From positions 1 through 64,000 of the forward strand of contig JAAYAD010000065.1 of the NCBI GenBank assembly GCA_012719545.1: 64,000 nucleotides of DNA. Direction: 5' to 3'. The notes beneath the pieces are model-generated. The model saw only the letters and a program-made list of their open reading frames with translations, did no database searches and was not told the DNA's origin. Source of the DNA: Clostridiaceae bacterium. Lineage in GTDB: Bacteria; Bacillota; Clostridia; DSM-8532. This document shows, piece after piece, positions 1 through 7,597 of the stretch (its first letter is position 1; each line of letters begins with the position of its first letter). A program made the position numbers and the translations under genes.

Positions 1-154
1 GGATTTTGTCTGTGGCCTTATGACACCGTGGACATAAATGTACTTTTCGGTTCATCTTAATATGAATATGCAAACTATTTTCATTTCTTTCTACCGAGGT
101 AAGAGTTACATCTTTTAATCCAATCAATTCTTGCGTATAATTAATATTGAGCAT
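1..154 (-). CDS. ISL3-like transposase, N-terminal fragment cut by window edge
   Basis: The reading frame starts at ATG 152-154, with AAAGGAG about 7 bases upstream, and runs off the left edge after about 51 codons. The visible protein begins MLNINYTQELIGLKDV and has a CPRCH motif near residue 43. That is how the N-terminal zinc-ribbon of ISL3-family transposases starts: a short beta-rich segment and then CxxC. The catalytic DDE domain would lie outside the window. The element sits about 300 bases beyond csrA on the same strand. Whether the transposase is intact cannot be judged here. Confidence 0.7.
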   Translation of the reverse strand, partial: MLNINYTQELIGLKDVTLTSVERNENSLHIHIKMNRKVHLCPRCHKATDKI

Positions 155-229
155 GGTTTAAATCTCCTTTTAAAATGTGGTCTGAGCAACTTCATTTTAC
201 TAGAGATTCCAACTCCATGCTCTTATTAT

Positions 230-292
230 TAAAAAAAAATGCTGGAGTCCGAAGCAATTTTAGTTGTTTTGCTTCCGGTACCCCAACATTTA
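230..292 (-). terminator. Strong Rho-independent terminator downstream of csrA
   Basis: Read on the minus strand, a long imperfect hairpin (arms about 273-291 and 240-258, matching with a few wobbles and bulges) is followed directly by a run of nine T at 231-239. It lies between csrA and the transposase start, so it should stop flagellar-operon transcription before the insertion sequence. It could also be the outer end of the insertion sequence. Confidence 0.7.
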
Positions 293-301
293 TTATAAAA
301 C

Positions 302-332
302 CTAATAATAAAAGACAGATTTTATTTCTGCC
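302..332 (-). terminator. Second terminator-like hairpin after csrA
   Basis: On the minus strand GGCAGA (332-327) pairs with TCTGTC (319-314), with one G-T wobble, across a 7-base A-rich loop. A TTTTATTATTA stretch follows. The stem is short, so it is weaker than the hairpin at 240-291. Confidence 0.4.
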
Positions 333-340
333 TCCAGCAT

Positions 341-359
341 CATTTTGGTTACCAAAATG
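341..359. repeat. Perfect palindrome CATTTTGGT-T-ACCAAAATG
   Basis: This is a 9+9 base inverted repeat with a single central base. The spacing is too tight for an RNA hairpin of the usual kind, so a protein-binding site or an end-sequence of the neighbouring insertion element are alternatives. No promoter can be assigned to it. Confidence 0.5.
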
Positions 360-424
360 TTCATTTCATATTCACTGCCAGAACATACATAACAGTATTA
401 AAAATATAAATAAACATAGTGAAA

Positions 425-449
425 CAGGAGGAATACTTTATTCCTCCTG
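425..449 (-). terminator. Perfect 11-bp hairpin just after the csrA stop codon
   Basis: CAGGAGGAATA pairs perfectly with TATTCCTCCTG across a 3-base loop, beginning 3 bases after the csrA stop. The T-tract on the minus strand is weak (TTTCAC), so it may protect the 3' end rather than terminate. The 5' arm contains two GGA triplets, the core of CsrA recognition, but they are base-paired. Confidence 0.55.
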
Positions 450-452
450 CTC

Positions 453-695
453 TTATTTTTCCTTCCCTTTACTTTCAAAGGTCTTATTTAACTCATTAAT
501 ATCTAGTCCCTTGACTGTTGCAGCCGAGAGATTCTCATTCCTTATTTCTTCGTAAATCTCCTTGCGGTGAATGGACACGCTTTTAGGGGCATTAATGCCT
601 ATACGGACCTGGTCCCCCTGAACATCTATAATGGATATTTCTATATCATGGCCGATTATTATTGCCTGACCTTTTTTCCTCGTTAATACAAGCAT
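453..695 (-). CDS. csrA: Carbon storage regulator CsrA
   Basis: Small dimeric RNA-binding protein of 80 aa. It opens [15 protein letters not shown], has the conserved [19 protein letters not shown] core (residues 31-49) and ends in a charged tail, as in Firmicute CsrA. In Gram-positive flagellates CsrA represses translation of flagellin mRNA and is sequestered by FliW. It is the last gene of the flagellar run, 105 bases after fliW. A GGAGAGG ribosome-binding site precedes the ATG. Function is secure from sequence and context; its target in this organism is inferred. Confidence 0.97.
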   Translation of the reverse strand: MLVLTRKKGQAIIIGHDIEISIIDVQGDQVRIGINAPKSVSIHRKEIYEEIRNENLSAATVKGLDINELNKTFESKGKEK

Positions 696-800
696 ATTAC
701 CTCTCCTAACTTACACCGGGGTCAAATCTGCCAAGTAAAAACATTTAGTAAAAATTAGATTCCCCTGCAAATGTTCATAATAATCAACAGACCATAGCTA

Positions 801-1226
801 TCAATTCTGGTACAGGTAATAACGGATAGGAAGGCTTTCATCCTTTTGGATAATCTGCTTTCCAATCTTTTTCTCCACATTTATTAATATGGGAGCCTTC
901 AAGTTTACCCTGGTTTCTTCAATTTTTTCAGGTATTACGACAACTGCAAGAGTCATTACGTTGCCGGAATCAGTGATTTCAAGGAAGTTAACATCATCAT
1001 CGTCTACATCAACGTAGTAATTGGGATATATGGAAAAGGGGTCAGTCACAACAAAGCAGAGATTGGGATCCTCCGCACTCTGGAGCCAGAAAAAGAGAGC
1101 GGCAGGATCATTGCCGATAAGGACAAATTTTTTATTATTTTCAAAACCGGGAATACCCATGGGAAAATTAATAAGCTCATCTTCCCCAATGTTTATTACA
1201 CCAAACTGTGCGGTTTTAAGTTCCAT
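801..1226 (-). CDS. fliW: Flagellar assembly factor FliW
   Basis: Cytoplasmic protein of 141 aa, the usual FliW length. Family features visible are FGVINIGEDELINFPMGIPGFE near the N-terminus and the run FFWLQSAEDPNLCFVVTDP at residues 45-63. FliW binds flagellin or CsrA in turn and so couples flagellin level to CsrA repression. It lies between flgL (41-base gap) and csrA on the same strand, the standard Firmicute arrangement. An AGGAG-type site precedes the ATG. Confidence 0.96.
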   Translation of the reverse strand: MELKTAQFGVINIGEDELINFPMGIPGFENNKKFVLIGNDPAALFFWLQSAEDPNLCFVVTDPFSIYPNYYVDVDDDDVNFLEITDSGNVMTLAVVVIPEKIEETRVNLKAPILINVEKKIGKQIIQKDESLPIRYYLYQN

Positions 1227-1267
1227 AAAAGCTCCTCCATAAATACTAAACCTTATTTTGCCCCATT

Positions 1268-2206
1268 TTATCTTAAGAAATCAACAAGGGAAGGCTGAAT
1301 AACGCGGGAACCTGTTGCAAGGGATGCTCTATATACATTTTCTTCATTCATAAGATTCATTATTGCTTCAGCTATATCAACGTCTTCATTCTTGCTCATA
1401 AGATTGGTAAAATTAACATTATCATCATCCAGGCGATTCGCTGTAAGCTCAACACGATTCATGCGTGCACCAAGGCCTGCCCGTACTCTTAAAAGGTTAT
1501 TAAGCTGTTCGTCTATATTTCCAAGAAGGCTTGACAAAGCTTCTTTGTCATCATTGTCCATTGCTGTCATGACCTGGTCAAAAACATCTACAAAGGCACT
1601 CTTAGTAGGAGGTATCGGAGGTACCTCAGAAGGATTTCCTGCGGTAGCAGCCGCACCATTATTGAAAAGATCGCTTCCGGGCACATTGACGTTAATGTAA
1701 TCGCCTATGCCTATTTCATACATGAGCTGTTCATCATTGTCAATATCTATGTTAAATTCACCATCTTCATTGAGAAGAGGCTTATCGGTCTTGAAGCCTG
1801 AGAAAATATAGCGCCCTGCGTAAGTGGCATTGGCCAAATTTATAATCTGCTTTTTCAGCTGCTCAGTTTCGGCTTTAATTTTCTGAAGCTCTTCCGGAGT
1901 ATTTGTTCCATTGGCAGCCTGGTTGGTGAGTTCACGGAAACGGTGTACTACTTCCGTCATCTGCTTCATGGTAGACTCGGTAATGTCCATCCATGATATT
2001 GCATCTTCAGTGTTGCGCTTATACTGCAGAACTTCGGCAACATCTGTCCTTAATTTAAGTGATTTTGATGCCACAATTGGATCATCGGCAGGTATGCGTA
2101 TTTTTTTGCCTGTTGCCAGCTGATGCTGATATTTTTGAGTCCTGTTCAGATTATTTGAAAGATTCAGCATCATATTGTTTATAAGCATATTATTAGTTAT
2201 TCTCAT
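1268..2206 (-). CDS. flgL: Flagellar hook-associated protein 3 (hook-filament junction)
   Basis: FlgL of 312 aa forms one of the two rings joining hook and filament. It starts MRITNNMLINNMMLNLSNNLNR, matching the flagellin-like N-terminal coiled coil (about residues 1-140). It ends with the matching C-terminal helix (about 255-312, ENVYRASLATGSRVIQPSLVDFLR). The central 165-245 segment is variable and contains a proline-rich PPIPPT. It is 32 bases downstream of the second flgK gene. It has no signal peptide, as expected for a type III export substrate. Confidence 0.95.
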   Translation of the reverse strand: MRITNNMLINNMMLNLSNNLNRTQKYQHQLATGKKIRIPADDPIVASKSLKLRTDVAEVLQYKRNTEDAISWMDITESTMKQMTEVVHRFRELTNQAANGTNTPEELQKIKAETEQLKKQIINLANATYAGRYIFSGFKTDKPLLNEDGEFNIDIDNDEQLMYEIGIGDYINVNVPGSDLFNNGAAATAGNPSEVPPIPPTKSAFVDVFDQVMTAMDNDDKEALSSLLGNIDEQLNNLLRVRAGLGARMNRVELTANRLDDDNVNFTNLMSKNEDVDIAEAIMNLMNEENVYRASLATGSRVIQPSLVDFLR

Positions 2207-2238
2207 AAATTACACACTCCTCAACAAAGACTAGGCTA

Positions 2239-3933
2239 TTAAATGCCGAGGCGGTTTACAAGCACATCCAGAACCTCACTGTATGTCTGTATCATCTTAG
2301 CTGCCGCTCCATAAATCTGCTGATATTTAACCAAATTAATCATTTCCTCGTTCAGCGAGACTCCCGATACCGACAGGCGCCGGTTTTCAAGCTGGATCAT
2401 TATGTTTTCCTGTATCTCCATGTACAGGGTAAATTGCTGACCATCAACACCCATGCTGGAAACCAGGGTTTTAATATAATCCTCGGGAGTTCCTTCCATA
2501 AACATGTATGGATTATGGCGCAATTTCATAATTTCCAGAAGGTTCTTATTGTTGGATACTTCACCCTCAGTGTCAGTTGCAGCAATATTATTTGTAGGGT
2601 CACTCTCAATGTCCCAGCTTATGGAGAAGTTTCTGGCAGTTATAAATGCATATCCTGCTTGTATTTGGTCTATTGTCAGGTCAGATATATCTAAAAATTC
2701 ATCAATTTCCTGTCCATCCGGTTTTCCGGCTCCACGCATCAGAGCTATGAAAGCTTCGCTGCTCATGGGCTTTCCGTCTTCTCCAAGCATCGTAAAGAAT
2801 CGGATACCTATATCCGGCGCCTTTGTGTCATTAGTATCCGGATACAGCACGTAGCCGTCGGCATGACCTTTGCCGTCCTCATATGTCTTTGTTTGGCCAT
2901 TATATATAATTCCTTCATTAAAGGCCATGGCAAAAACCCGTACAAATTCGTTCATTTTTCTCTGGTAGTATGGGATTCCTTTGTACTCGGGGCTTTTTTC
3001 GCCATTTAAGCCCACCATTCCATCATTGCCATCCCTCATATCGAGATAACCTTTAAGTTCACCGGATTTGATATTTACCTTATTTCCATCCTCCCAGGAA
3101 ACCTCATAAAGGTTATTGATATCCTCTGCATTAAGGTTGGTTGTTCTGGCCTCACATTTAAGATGGACTACATTATCGTGGTCTACCAAAGCCTTGCCGC
3201 TGATTGTTACCATAAACCGTGTTTCCGGTTCACCGTTAGGCAGCTTAAGGCCTGTCTGAACTTCATACGCCTCTATATTTACCAGTCGTGAAAGCTTGTC
3301 CACCAGATAATCTCGTCTGTCTCTTAAGTCATTGGCTTTATTGCCCATTACCTCAAAGTTATATATCTGCAGATTCAGTTCCCTTATCTGATCTGCAAGG
3401 TTGTTAATTTCCTCCACCTTGGAATATACCATATTGTTCAGATCTTCCTGCATATGGTCAAAGTGGGTTGCAACACTGTTAAAATATTTTGCGACAGCCT
3501 TGCCTCTCTCCATTACCATTGCTCTGGTAGCCTCACTTGAAGGGTCTGTGGACAATGTCTGAAGAGCATTGAAAAAGTCGCTTATTATCTTGGTATAGCC
3601 TGTATCACTGGGTTCATTGTAAATGGCCTGCATCTCCTCAATAATGGTTGCCTTAACCAGCCACTCCCCATAATATTTTGATTCGCTCCAGTATTTTTCA
3701 TCCAGATATGTATCTCTTACACGATCTACACTAACAACGTCACTACCCATGCCAAGCATTCCTGCACCACTTGCCACAAGAAGGGGGCGGGCAGCAGTCT
3801 GATTAATTACCTGCCTGGCATAACCGGGAGTATTTATGTTGTCTACATTATGAGAAACGTTGGCCAAACCTCTCTGAGAGGAGTAAAGGCCGCGCAGTGC
3901 AATTTCCAATCCCATAAAGGTGGTGTTATTCAT
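2239..3933 (-). CDS. flgK: Flagellar hook-associated protein 1, standard-type paralogue
   Basis: HAP1 of 564 aa, exported by the flagellar type III system to the hook tip. The N-terminal rod/hook motif is present (GLEIALRGLYSSQRGLANVSHNVDNINTPGYARQ is interrupted here only by normal family variation). The C-terminal motif is SVSGVSLNEEMINLVKYQQ near residues 520-540. The length is in the normal range and no foreign domain is visible. A longer FlgK lies 39 bases upstream. Two FlgK rings are not usual, so one copy may be conditional or specialised. GGAATGG precedes the ATG. Confidence 0.94.
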   Translation of the reverse strand: MNNTTFMGLEIALRGLYSSQRGLANVSHNVDNINTPGYARQVINQTAARPLLVASGAGMLGMGSDVVSVDRVRDTYLDEKYWSESKYYGEWLVKATIIEEMQAIYNEPSDTGYTKIISDFFNALQTLSTDPSSEATRAMVMERGKAVAKYFNSVATHFDHMQEDLNNMVYSKVEEINNLADQIRELNLQIYNFEVMGNKANDLRDRRDYLVDKLSRLVNIEAYEVQTGLKLPNGEPETRFMVTISGKALVDHDNVVHLKCEARTTNLNAEDINNLYEVSWEDGNKVNIKSGELKGYLDMRDGNDGMVGLNGEKSPEYKGIPYYQRKMNEFVRVFAMAFNEGIIYNGQTKTYEDGKGHADGYVLYPDTNDTKAPDIGIRFFTMLGEDGKPMSSEAFIALMRGAGKPDGQEIDEFLDISDLTIDQIQAGYAFITARNFSISWDIESDPTNNIAATDTEGEVSNNKNLLEIMKLRHNPYMFMEGTPEDYIKTLVSSMGVDGQQFTLYMEIQENIMIQLENRRLSVSGVSLNEEMINLVKYQQIYGAAAKMIQTYSEVLDVLVNRLGI

Positions 3934-3972
3934 GTATCTTCACCATTCCTTTCGTTTAAAGAGCCTTAATCT

Positions 3973-6030
3973 TTAAGCTCCAAGTCTGAACAAGATTGTC
4001 TCAAGCATCTGATCTACAACATTAATTACCTTGGAGTTTGCGTTATATGCGTATTTAAATTTAATCATATTGGTCATTTCCTCATCCAGGGAGACACCCA
4101 TGACAGACTGGCGGATATCATCGGCCTGTTTTACCAGGTTTTGATAGCTTTCCACCATGGTCTGAGCTTCATATCCCTTATTGCCTACCTGCAAAATTAT
4201 GTACTGGTAATAAGTATCAAGGCTCAGTACCTTTCCATTGCCCCTCATAAGGTCTTTATTTCTAAGGTCGGCTATAAGAAGGGCTATTCTGTTATCTCCG
4301 TTGGCATCCTCAAAACCTGCAACTATATTATTAACATCTTTCAAATCATCGCTTAACTTGATATTGCCAAGCTCCATCGGGCGGCTGCCTTCAATGGCTT
4401 CAAAGAAATTGCCGCCTGCGTTTCCATTCAGAGTTATTCCAGAAGAATGGATCCTGTTTACTTCTCTGGCCATTATATTAATCAATGCATTAAGCTGCTT
4501 TCTTACTGAGGAAATAATATTGAGATTATCTGGAATGGAAGCCATTTTTGTATTTACATCCAAGTTAATATCTGATGATATGTTTTCAAACAGACTCTGG
4601 AAGTTTGTGGTTCCATCCAGGGTATATAATTTACCGCCGGTGTTTTCAGTAAGATAATTCCATCCTTTTTCAGTTCCATTACCGACAGTGTGATATGCCG
4701 GATCGGTTGCCACCGATACTGTCATACCCAGACTTTGAAGTTTGGACAGGTAATTTGAGAAAGTTGTATCGTCTGTCAGCTCTTCATCGCCGTTTATGCT
4801 TTCGTTTGTAAATACCAATAAATATTTGTTGGCATCTTTAGGGTAATTATGTCCGGCTATCGCATTTACTACTTTTTCAAAATTATTGGCATTATTGCTG
4901 CTGGGTGTTGTTGGTATTCCGTCTAGCAGCAAATCAATATCCTTGCCGCAATTGGTAATAACCAATGGATCTGCAGGATCCGCTTCATTTCCATAGACTA
5001 CAAGCCTTATGTTATAGTCAAGGCCTCGGCTTTTAAGATCATTTATGAGGTTATTTACCTGATTTCTGACATTGTTAAGATAGCTGCCGCTGGTATCTGA
5101 CGCGTCTATGGCTATCGTAATATCGGCAGTTGTATTGGGGGTACCGTTATCGTAGTTTCCTTTTGCGCCGTTTACCTCACCACGGGCTTCCAATAGACCC
5201 CTTATTATGCCCTGACCAACCTCCAGGTCTATATCCCCTGCAGTGGTTCTAAGCACCGGTTTGTAGAAATGGGACAAATCAGCGTTGGGAACTGCAGCGA
5301 GCTCGTAATACTCTCCCCTGCTTACCAGATAATGACCGCCCACAAGTATATCCATGCTTCCATCAACGTTAAGGTAGGTTTCAGCGTTCAAAAGGGTTGA
5401 AAGCCTGTCTACCAGAAGGTTTCGCTGATCATAGTAGTCATTGGGCTTATTTCCTGCCGCTTCCGCGCTCATAATTTTTACATTAAGTTCAGCTATCTTT
5501 TCGGTTATTTCATTTACTTCTTCAATACGCAGCTTCAGTTCGTTGTTGAGATCCGCCTGAAGCTTATTGAGCTGGCTTCCTACATGATTGAGGTAATTAA
5601 CAAGTGAATCTGCGCGCTGTTTAACAAGGGCACGAATAGTAAGACTTTCAGGTGCCTTGCTGAGTTCCTGGAATGCGTCCCAGAAATTATTCAGTGCTGC
5701 CTGGAACCCCTTCGTCAAAGGTTCGCCCAAAATTTGCTGAAGATCTTCGATAGCCTTGTTTCTGGTTTCCCAATATCCAAGGTTATTGCTTTGTGTACGG
5801 TATATATTGTCATTAAAGAGATGGCGAATCTGGCGAATTTCCTGTACATCTACTCCCATCTCGACTACCCAGTTGCCAATTTGGCGGGGTACAGAAGAAG
5901 CCATAATGGCACTTTGCCGTGAATAACCCACTGTGCCCAAGTTTGCAACATTATGTCCTGTTACCTCAAGGGCCTTCTGGTTGGCCCGCAAGCCCGATAC
6001 CGCCGCTCCTAAACCAAAATTCATACTCAT
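3973..6030 (-). CDS. flgK: Flagellar hook-associated protein 1 with an inserted vWA domain
   Basis: A 685-aa FlgK. Residues 1-285 form the usual N-terminal half, with GLGAAVSGLRANQKALEVTG and GHNVANLGTVGYSRQ. Residues about 500-685 form the usual C-terminal half, with MGVSLDEEMTNMIKFKYAY. Between them, about 300-490 (DNA 4561-5133), sits a vWA-like domain. It has ITIAIDASDT with a MIDAS-like D309-x-S311-x-T313, then LRSRG-type helices, YLLVFTNES, and LGMTVSVATDP followed by NTGGKLYTL. FlgK proteins often carry variable surface domains, but an adhesive or metal-binding vWA fold is unusual. The domain would be displayed at the hook-filament junction. The frame is continuous, so this is not an assembly chimera within a broken gene. 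Confidence 0.92.
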   Translation of the reverse strand: MSMNFGLGAAVSGLRANQKALEVTGHNVANLGTVGYSRQSAIMASSVPRQIGNWVVEMGVDVQEIRQIRHLFNDNIYRTQSNNLGYWETRNKAIEDLQQILGEPLTKGFQAALNNFWDAFQELSKAPESLTIRALVKQRADSLVNYLNHVGSQLNKLQADLNNELKLRIEEVNEITEKIAELNVKIMSAEAAGNKPNDYYDQRNLLVDRLSTLLNAETYLNVDGSMDILVGGHYLVSRGEYYELAAVPNADLSHFYKPVLRTTAGDIDLEVGQGIIRGLLEARGEVNGAKGNYDNGTPNTTADITIAIDASDTSGSYLNNVRNQVNNLINDLKSRGLDYNIRLVVYGNEADPADPLVITNCGKDIDLLLDGIPTTPSSNNANNFEKVVNAIAGHNYPKDANKYLLVFTNESINGDEELTDDTTFSNYLSKLQSLGMTVSVATDPAYHTVGNGTEKGWNYLTENTGGKLYTLDGTTNFQSLFENISSDINLDVNTKMASIPDNLNIISSVRKQLNALINIMAREVNRIHSSGITLNGNAGGNFFEAIEGSRPMELGNIKLSDDLKDVNNIVAGFEDANGDNRIALLIADLRNKDLMRGNGKVLSLDTYYQYIILQVGNKGYEAQTMVESYQNLVKQADDIRQSVMGVSLDEEMTNMIKFKYAYNANSKVINVVDQMLETILFRLGA

Positions 6031-6041
6031 TCACCTGTTTT

Positions 6042-6548
6042 TCAATATTTGAAGTCAATCATGCTTCTTTTCATTTTACTTGAAACTTCATCGCCTGTTT
6101 TTCCGTATGTCGTAGCCTCAGGCTGCGGAGATGAAAGAAGCTGAATATTGAAATCTATATATTTTAGCGCATTTTCAATTAACTTTCGGTTTATGTCATT
6201 GCGGTCAGAAAGCTTTTTTACTACCTCTGAAAGCTTTTTGCCCACATCTTTAAGCTGTGTTTTATAGGGCTCGTCCACCTTTTCCTCAAGCTTAGACATG
6301 GTAAAGGTTTTATAGTCCTCACCCAGTTCATTGCATATCTGCCGCACTATCTCTTCCCTTGCCTTACTTAGCTGGCTGGTTTTTTCAGCTACCTTCTTTT
6401 CCTCTTCGGTGATATCTGATATTCCTTCTACATCATTACTAACAAGGCAATCAGTCTTTTTTATCCCGATTTCCAATACGGCTGAATATGCTTTATACTC
6501 ATATTGCATTACCTTTATAAGATTTTCTACCAGCGCTTTATCAGCCAT
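6042..6548 (-). CDS. flgN: FlgN-type flagellar export chaperone
   Basis: Alpha-helical protein of 168 aa from the chosen start. It fits the FlgN family by length, helical heptads (YEYKAYSAVLEIGIKKTDCLV) and position directly before flgK (11-base gap). It keeps FlgK and FlgL export-competent in the cytoplasm. The ATG at 6548 is preferred over one seven codons upstream, because AGGAG lies 8 bases before it while the upstream ATG has no ribosome-binding site. Sequence identity in this family is low, so context carries much of the call. Confidence 0.85.
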   Translation of the reverse strand: MADKALVENLIKVMQYEYKAYSAVLEIGIKKTDCLVSNDVEGISDITEEEKKVAEKTSQLSKAREEIVRQICNELGEDYKTFTMSKLEEKVDEPYKTQLKDVGKKLSEVVKKLSDRNDINRKLIENALKYIDFNIQLLSSPQPEATTYGKTGDEVSSKMKRSMIDFKY

Positions 6549-6582
6549 GTCCTCAACTCCTGCGGCCATAATTCTAAAATAT

Positions 6583-6590
6583 ATATCGGC
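6583..6590 (-). promoter_or_regulatory. Possible sigma-28 (SigD) -10 element for flgN-flgK
   Basis: On the minus strand GCCGATAT differs by one base from the sigma-28 -10 consensus GCCGATAA. It lies 35 bases upstream of the flgN start and just after a terminator-like hairpin. No good TAAA -35 box is seen at 15-16 bases, so this is only a candidate. It would give the late flagellar genes their own promoter. Confidence 0.35.
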
Positions 6591-6624
6591 ATAAAATAAA
6601 ATCAGGATAACCTTCGGTTATCCC
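6590..6624 (-). terminator. Hairpin between flgM and flgN
   Basis: GGATAAC (6623-6617) pairs with GTTATCC (6611-6605), with a CGAAG loop on the minus strand. TGATTTTATTTTATG follows. Its position, 40 bases past the flgM stop, suggests partial termination inside the flagellar operon. Confidence 0.55.
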
Positions 6625-6665
6625 TTCAATGTTCTGACTTTGTTTCCAAAGCTTTTTTCATGGCT

Positions 6666-6938
6666 TTATTTCAAGCCAAGAATTTTTTTTGCTACGTCTT
6701 CGGAGGTTACCTTGTATTGGCCCCTCTCCATTTTCTTAAGAATTTCGTTAACCTTATCCTCTCTTACATCAGGCACTTGTCTTAAAGCTTTCAAGGCAAC
6801 GTTAAAATCATTGGCAATAGTTGAAATTGTCAGTTCATCTTTTTTGGATGATGTCACGTTAACCTTAGCTGCCTTGTCAACTTTTGCTGAATCACCATAG
6901 ATGCCTGACACCTTGGGAATACTTCCCCAAATTTTCAT
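6666..6938 (-). CDS. flgM: Anti-sigma-28 factor FlgM
   Basis: A 90-aa protein that binds and inhibits the flagellar sigma factor SigD until hook completion. The C-terminal half shows the family pattern: KKDELTISTIANDFNVALKAL, then VPDVREDKVNEILKKMERGQY and VTSEDVAKKIL. The N-terminus is disordered and Lys/Ser-rich. The ATG at 6938 is chosen over GTG at 6950, because the GTG overlaps the AGGAG site itself. It precedes flgN in the usual order. Confidence 0.92.
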   Translation of the reverse strand: MKIWGSIPKVSGIYGDSAKVDKAAKVNVTSSKKDELTISTIANDFNVALKALRQVPDVREDKVNEILKKMERGQYKVTSEDVAKKILGLK

Positions 6939-6956
6939 TTCCAATCCCACTCCTAT

Positions 6957-7154
6957 TTATAATAGCTTTCGCCTGAATTCCAGCGCACTAGTCTTTCGTA
7001 CTTTTAGATACTTGGATACTTTTACATATGAATAGTAAGGGTTGTCTTTAAGTATATCGTCACATATTTCAGGCTTCTTAACAGGGCAGGAAAATTTCCC
7101 ATATTTATTTCCTCTTAAAGTCTCTCCTGATTGACTCATCCTTTCGCACGCCAT
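6957..7154 (-). CDS. Possible small protein between yvyF and flgM
   Basis: An open frame of 65 codons overlaps the 3' end of yvyF by 50 bases in another frame and stops just before the flgM ribosome-binding site. AAGG stands 7 bases before its ATG. The last 45 residues (CPVKKPEICDDILKDNPYYS and a basic helix ending EFRRKLL) read like normal protein and use ordinary codons. No family is recognised. Without it, about 165 bases of this tight operon would be empty. It could equally be a chance frame. Confidence 0.3.
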   Translation of the reverse strand: MACERMSQSGETLRGNKYGKFSCPVKKPEICDDILKDNPYYSYVKVSKYLKVRKTSALEFRRKLL

Positions 7155-7557
7155 GGAGATACCTTAAGCCGCCTTCATTTTCCTTTTCATCATAATCCTT
7201 AAGAGATTCCTTCAAGGACCTGCCAGCATTGATCATTTCATTTGCTATCCTCTTGGAACAGTTTACGCAAAAACGCCCGCTGTTTATTCTGACTCCGCAG
7301 CTTTCACACTGCAAAGCAATTGGGCTGTTATCCGCAACCTCAATTCGCCCCTCTTTCAAAAACCTATAGATGAGCTGCGTTGAAACATTGGTCTCTTTGG
7401 ATACCTCTTGGATGGTGGCGCCGGGAAATTCCTTCAAAAACTGCCTGACCCTTTCAAATTCTTCTTCTTCAAGCTTCTTGCATGCTTCACAAATTTGAGG
7501 GCCGATAGCATACATAAAAATTCTTTTGCATCTTCGGCAATTCTTTAATTCAGGCAT
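7105..7557 (-). CDS. yvyF: YvyF-type flagellar operon protein (TIGR03826-like)
   Basis: A 150-aa protein of unknown biochemical role found beside flgM in Firmicutes. Two cysteine clusters frame a helix-turn-helix-like centre: CRRCKRIF and CEAC (residues 6-26), then VSKETNVSTQLIYRFLKEGRI (about 48-68), then CESCG and CVNCSKRI (about 80-100). The build suggests a zinc-binding regulator. The ATG at 7557 is chosen because GGAGG lies 9 bases upstream; the frame is open 18 codons further but into comFC without a better site. Confidence 0.88.
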   Translation of the reverse strand: MPELKNCRRCKRIFMYAIGPQICEACKKLEEEEFERVRQFLKEFPGATIQEVSKETNVSTQLIYRFLKEGRIEVADNSPIALQCESCGVRINSGRFCVNCSKRIANEMINAGRSLKESLKDYDEKENEGGLRYLHGVRKDESIRRDFKRK

Positions 7558-7597
7558 ATTATGCCCCCTCCCGAATAGTCTTCCACTTATTATATCG

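Noticed and set aside
175-555. 126-codon plus-strand frame over the csrA end
   Set aside because: It runs antisense through three terminator hairpins and csrA, with low-complexity composition and no ribosome-binding site.
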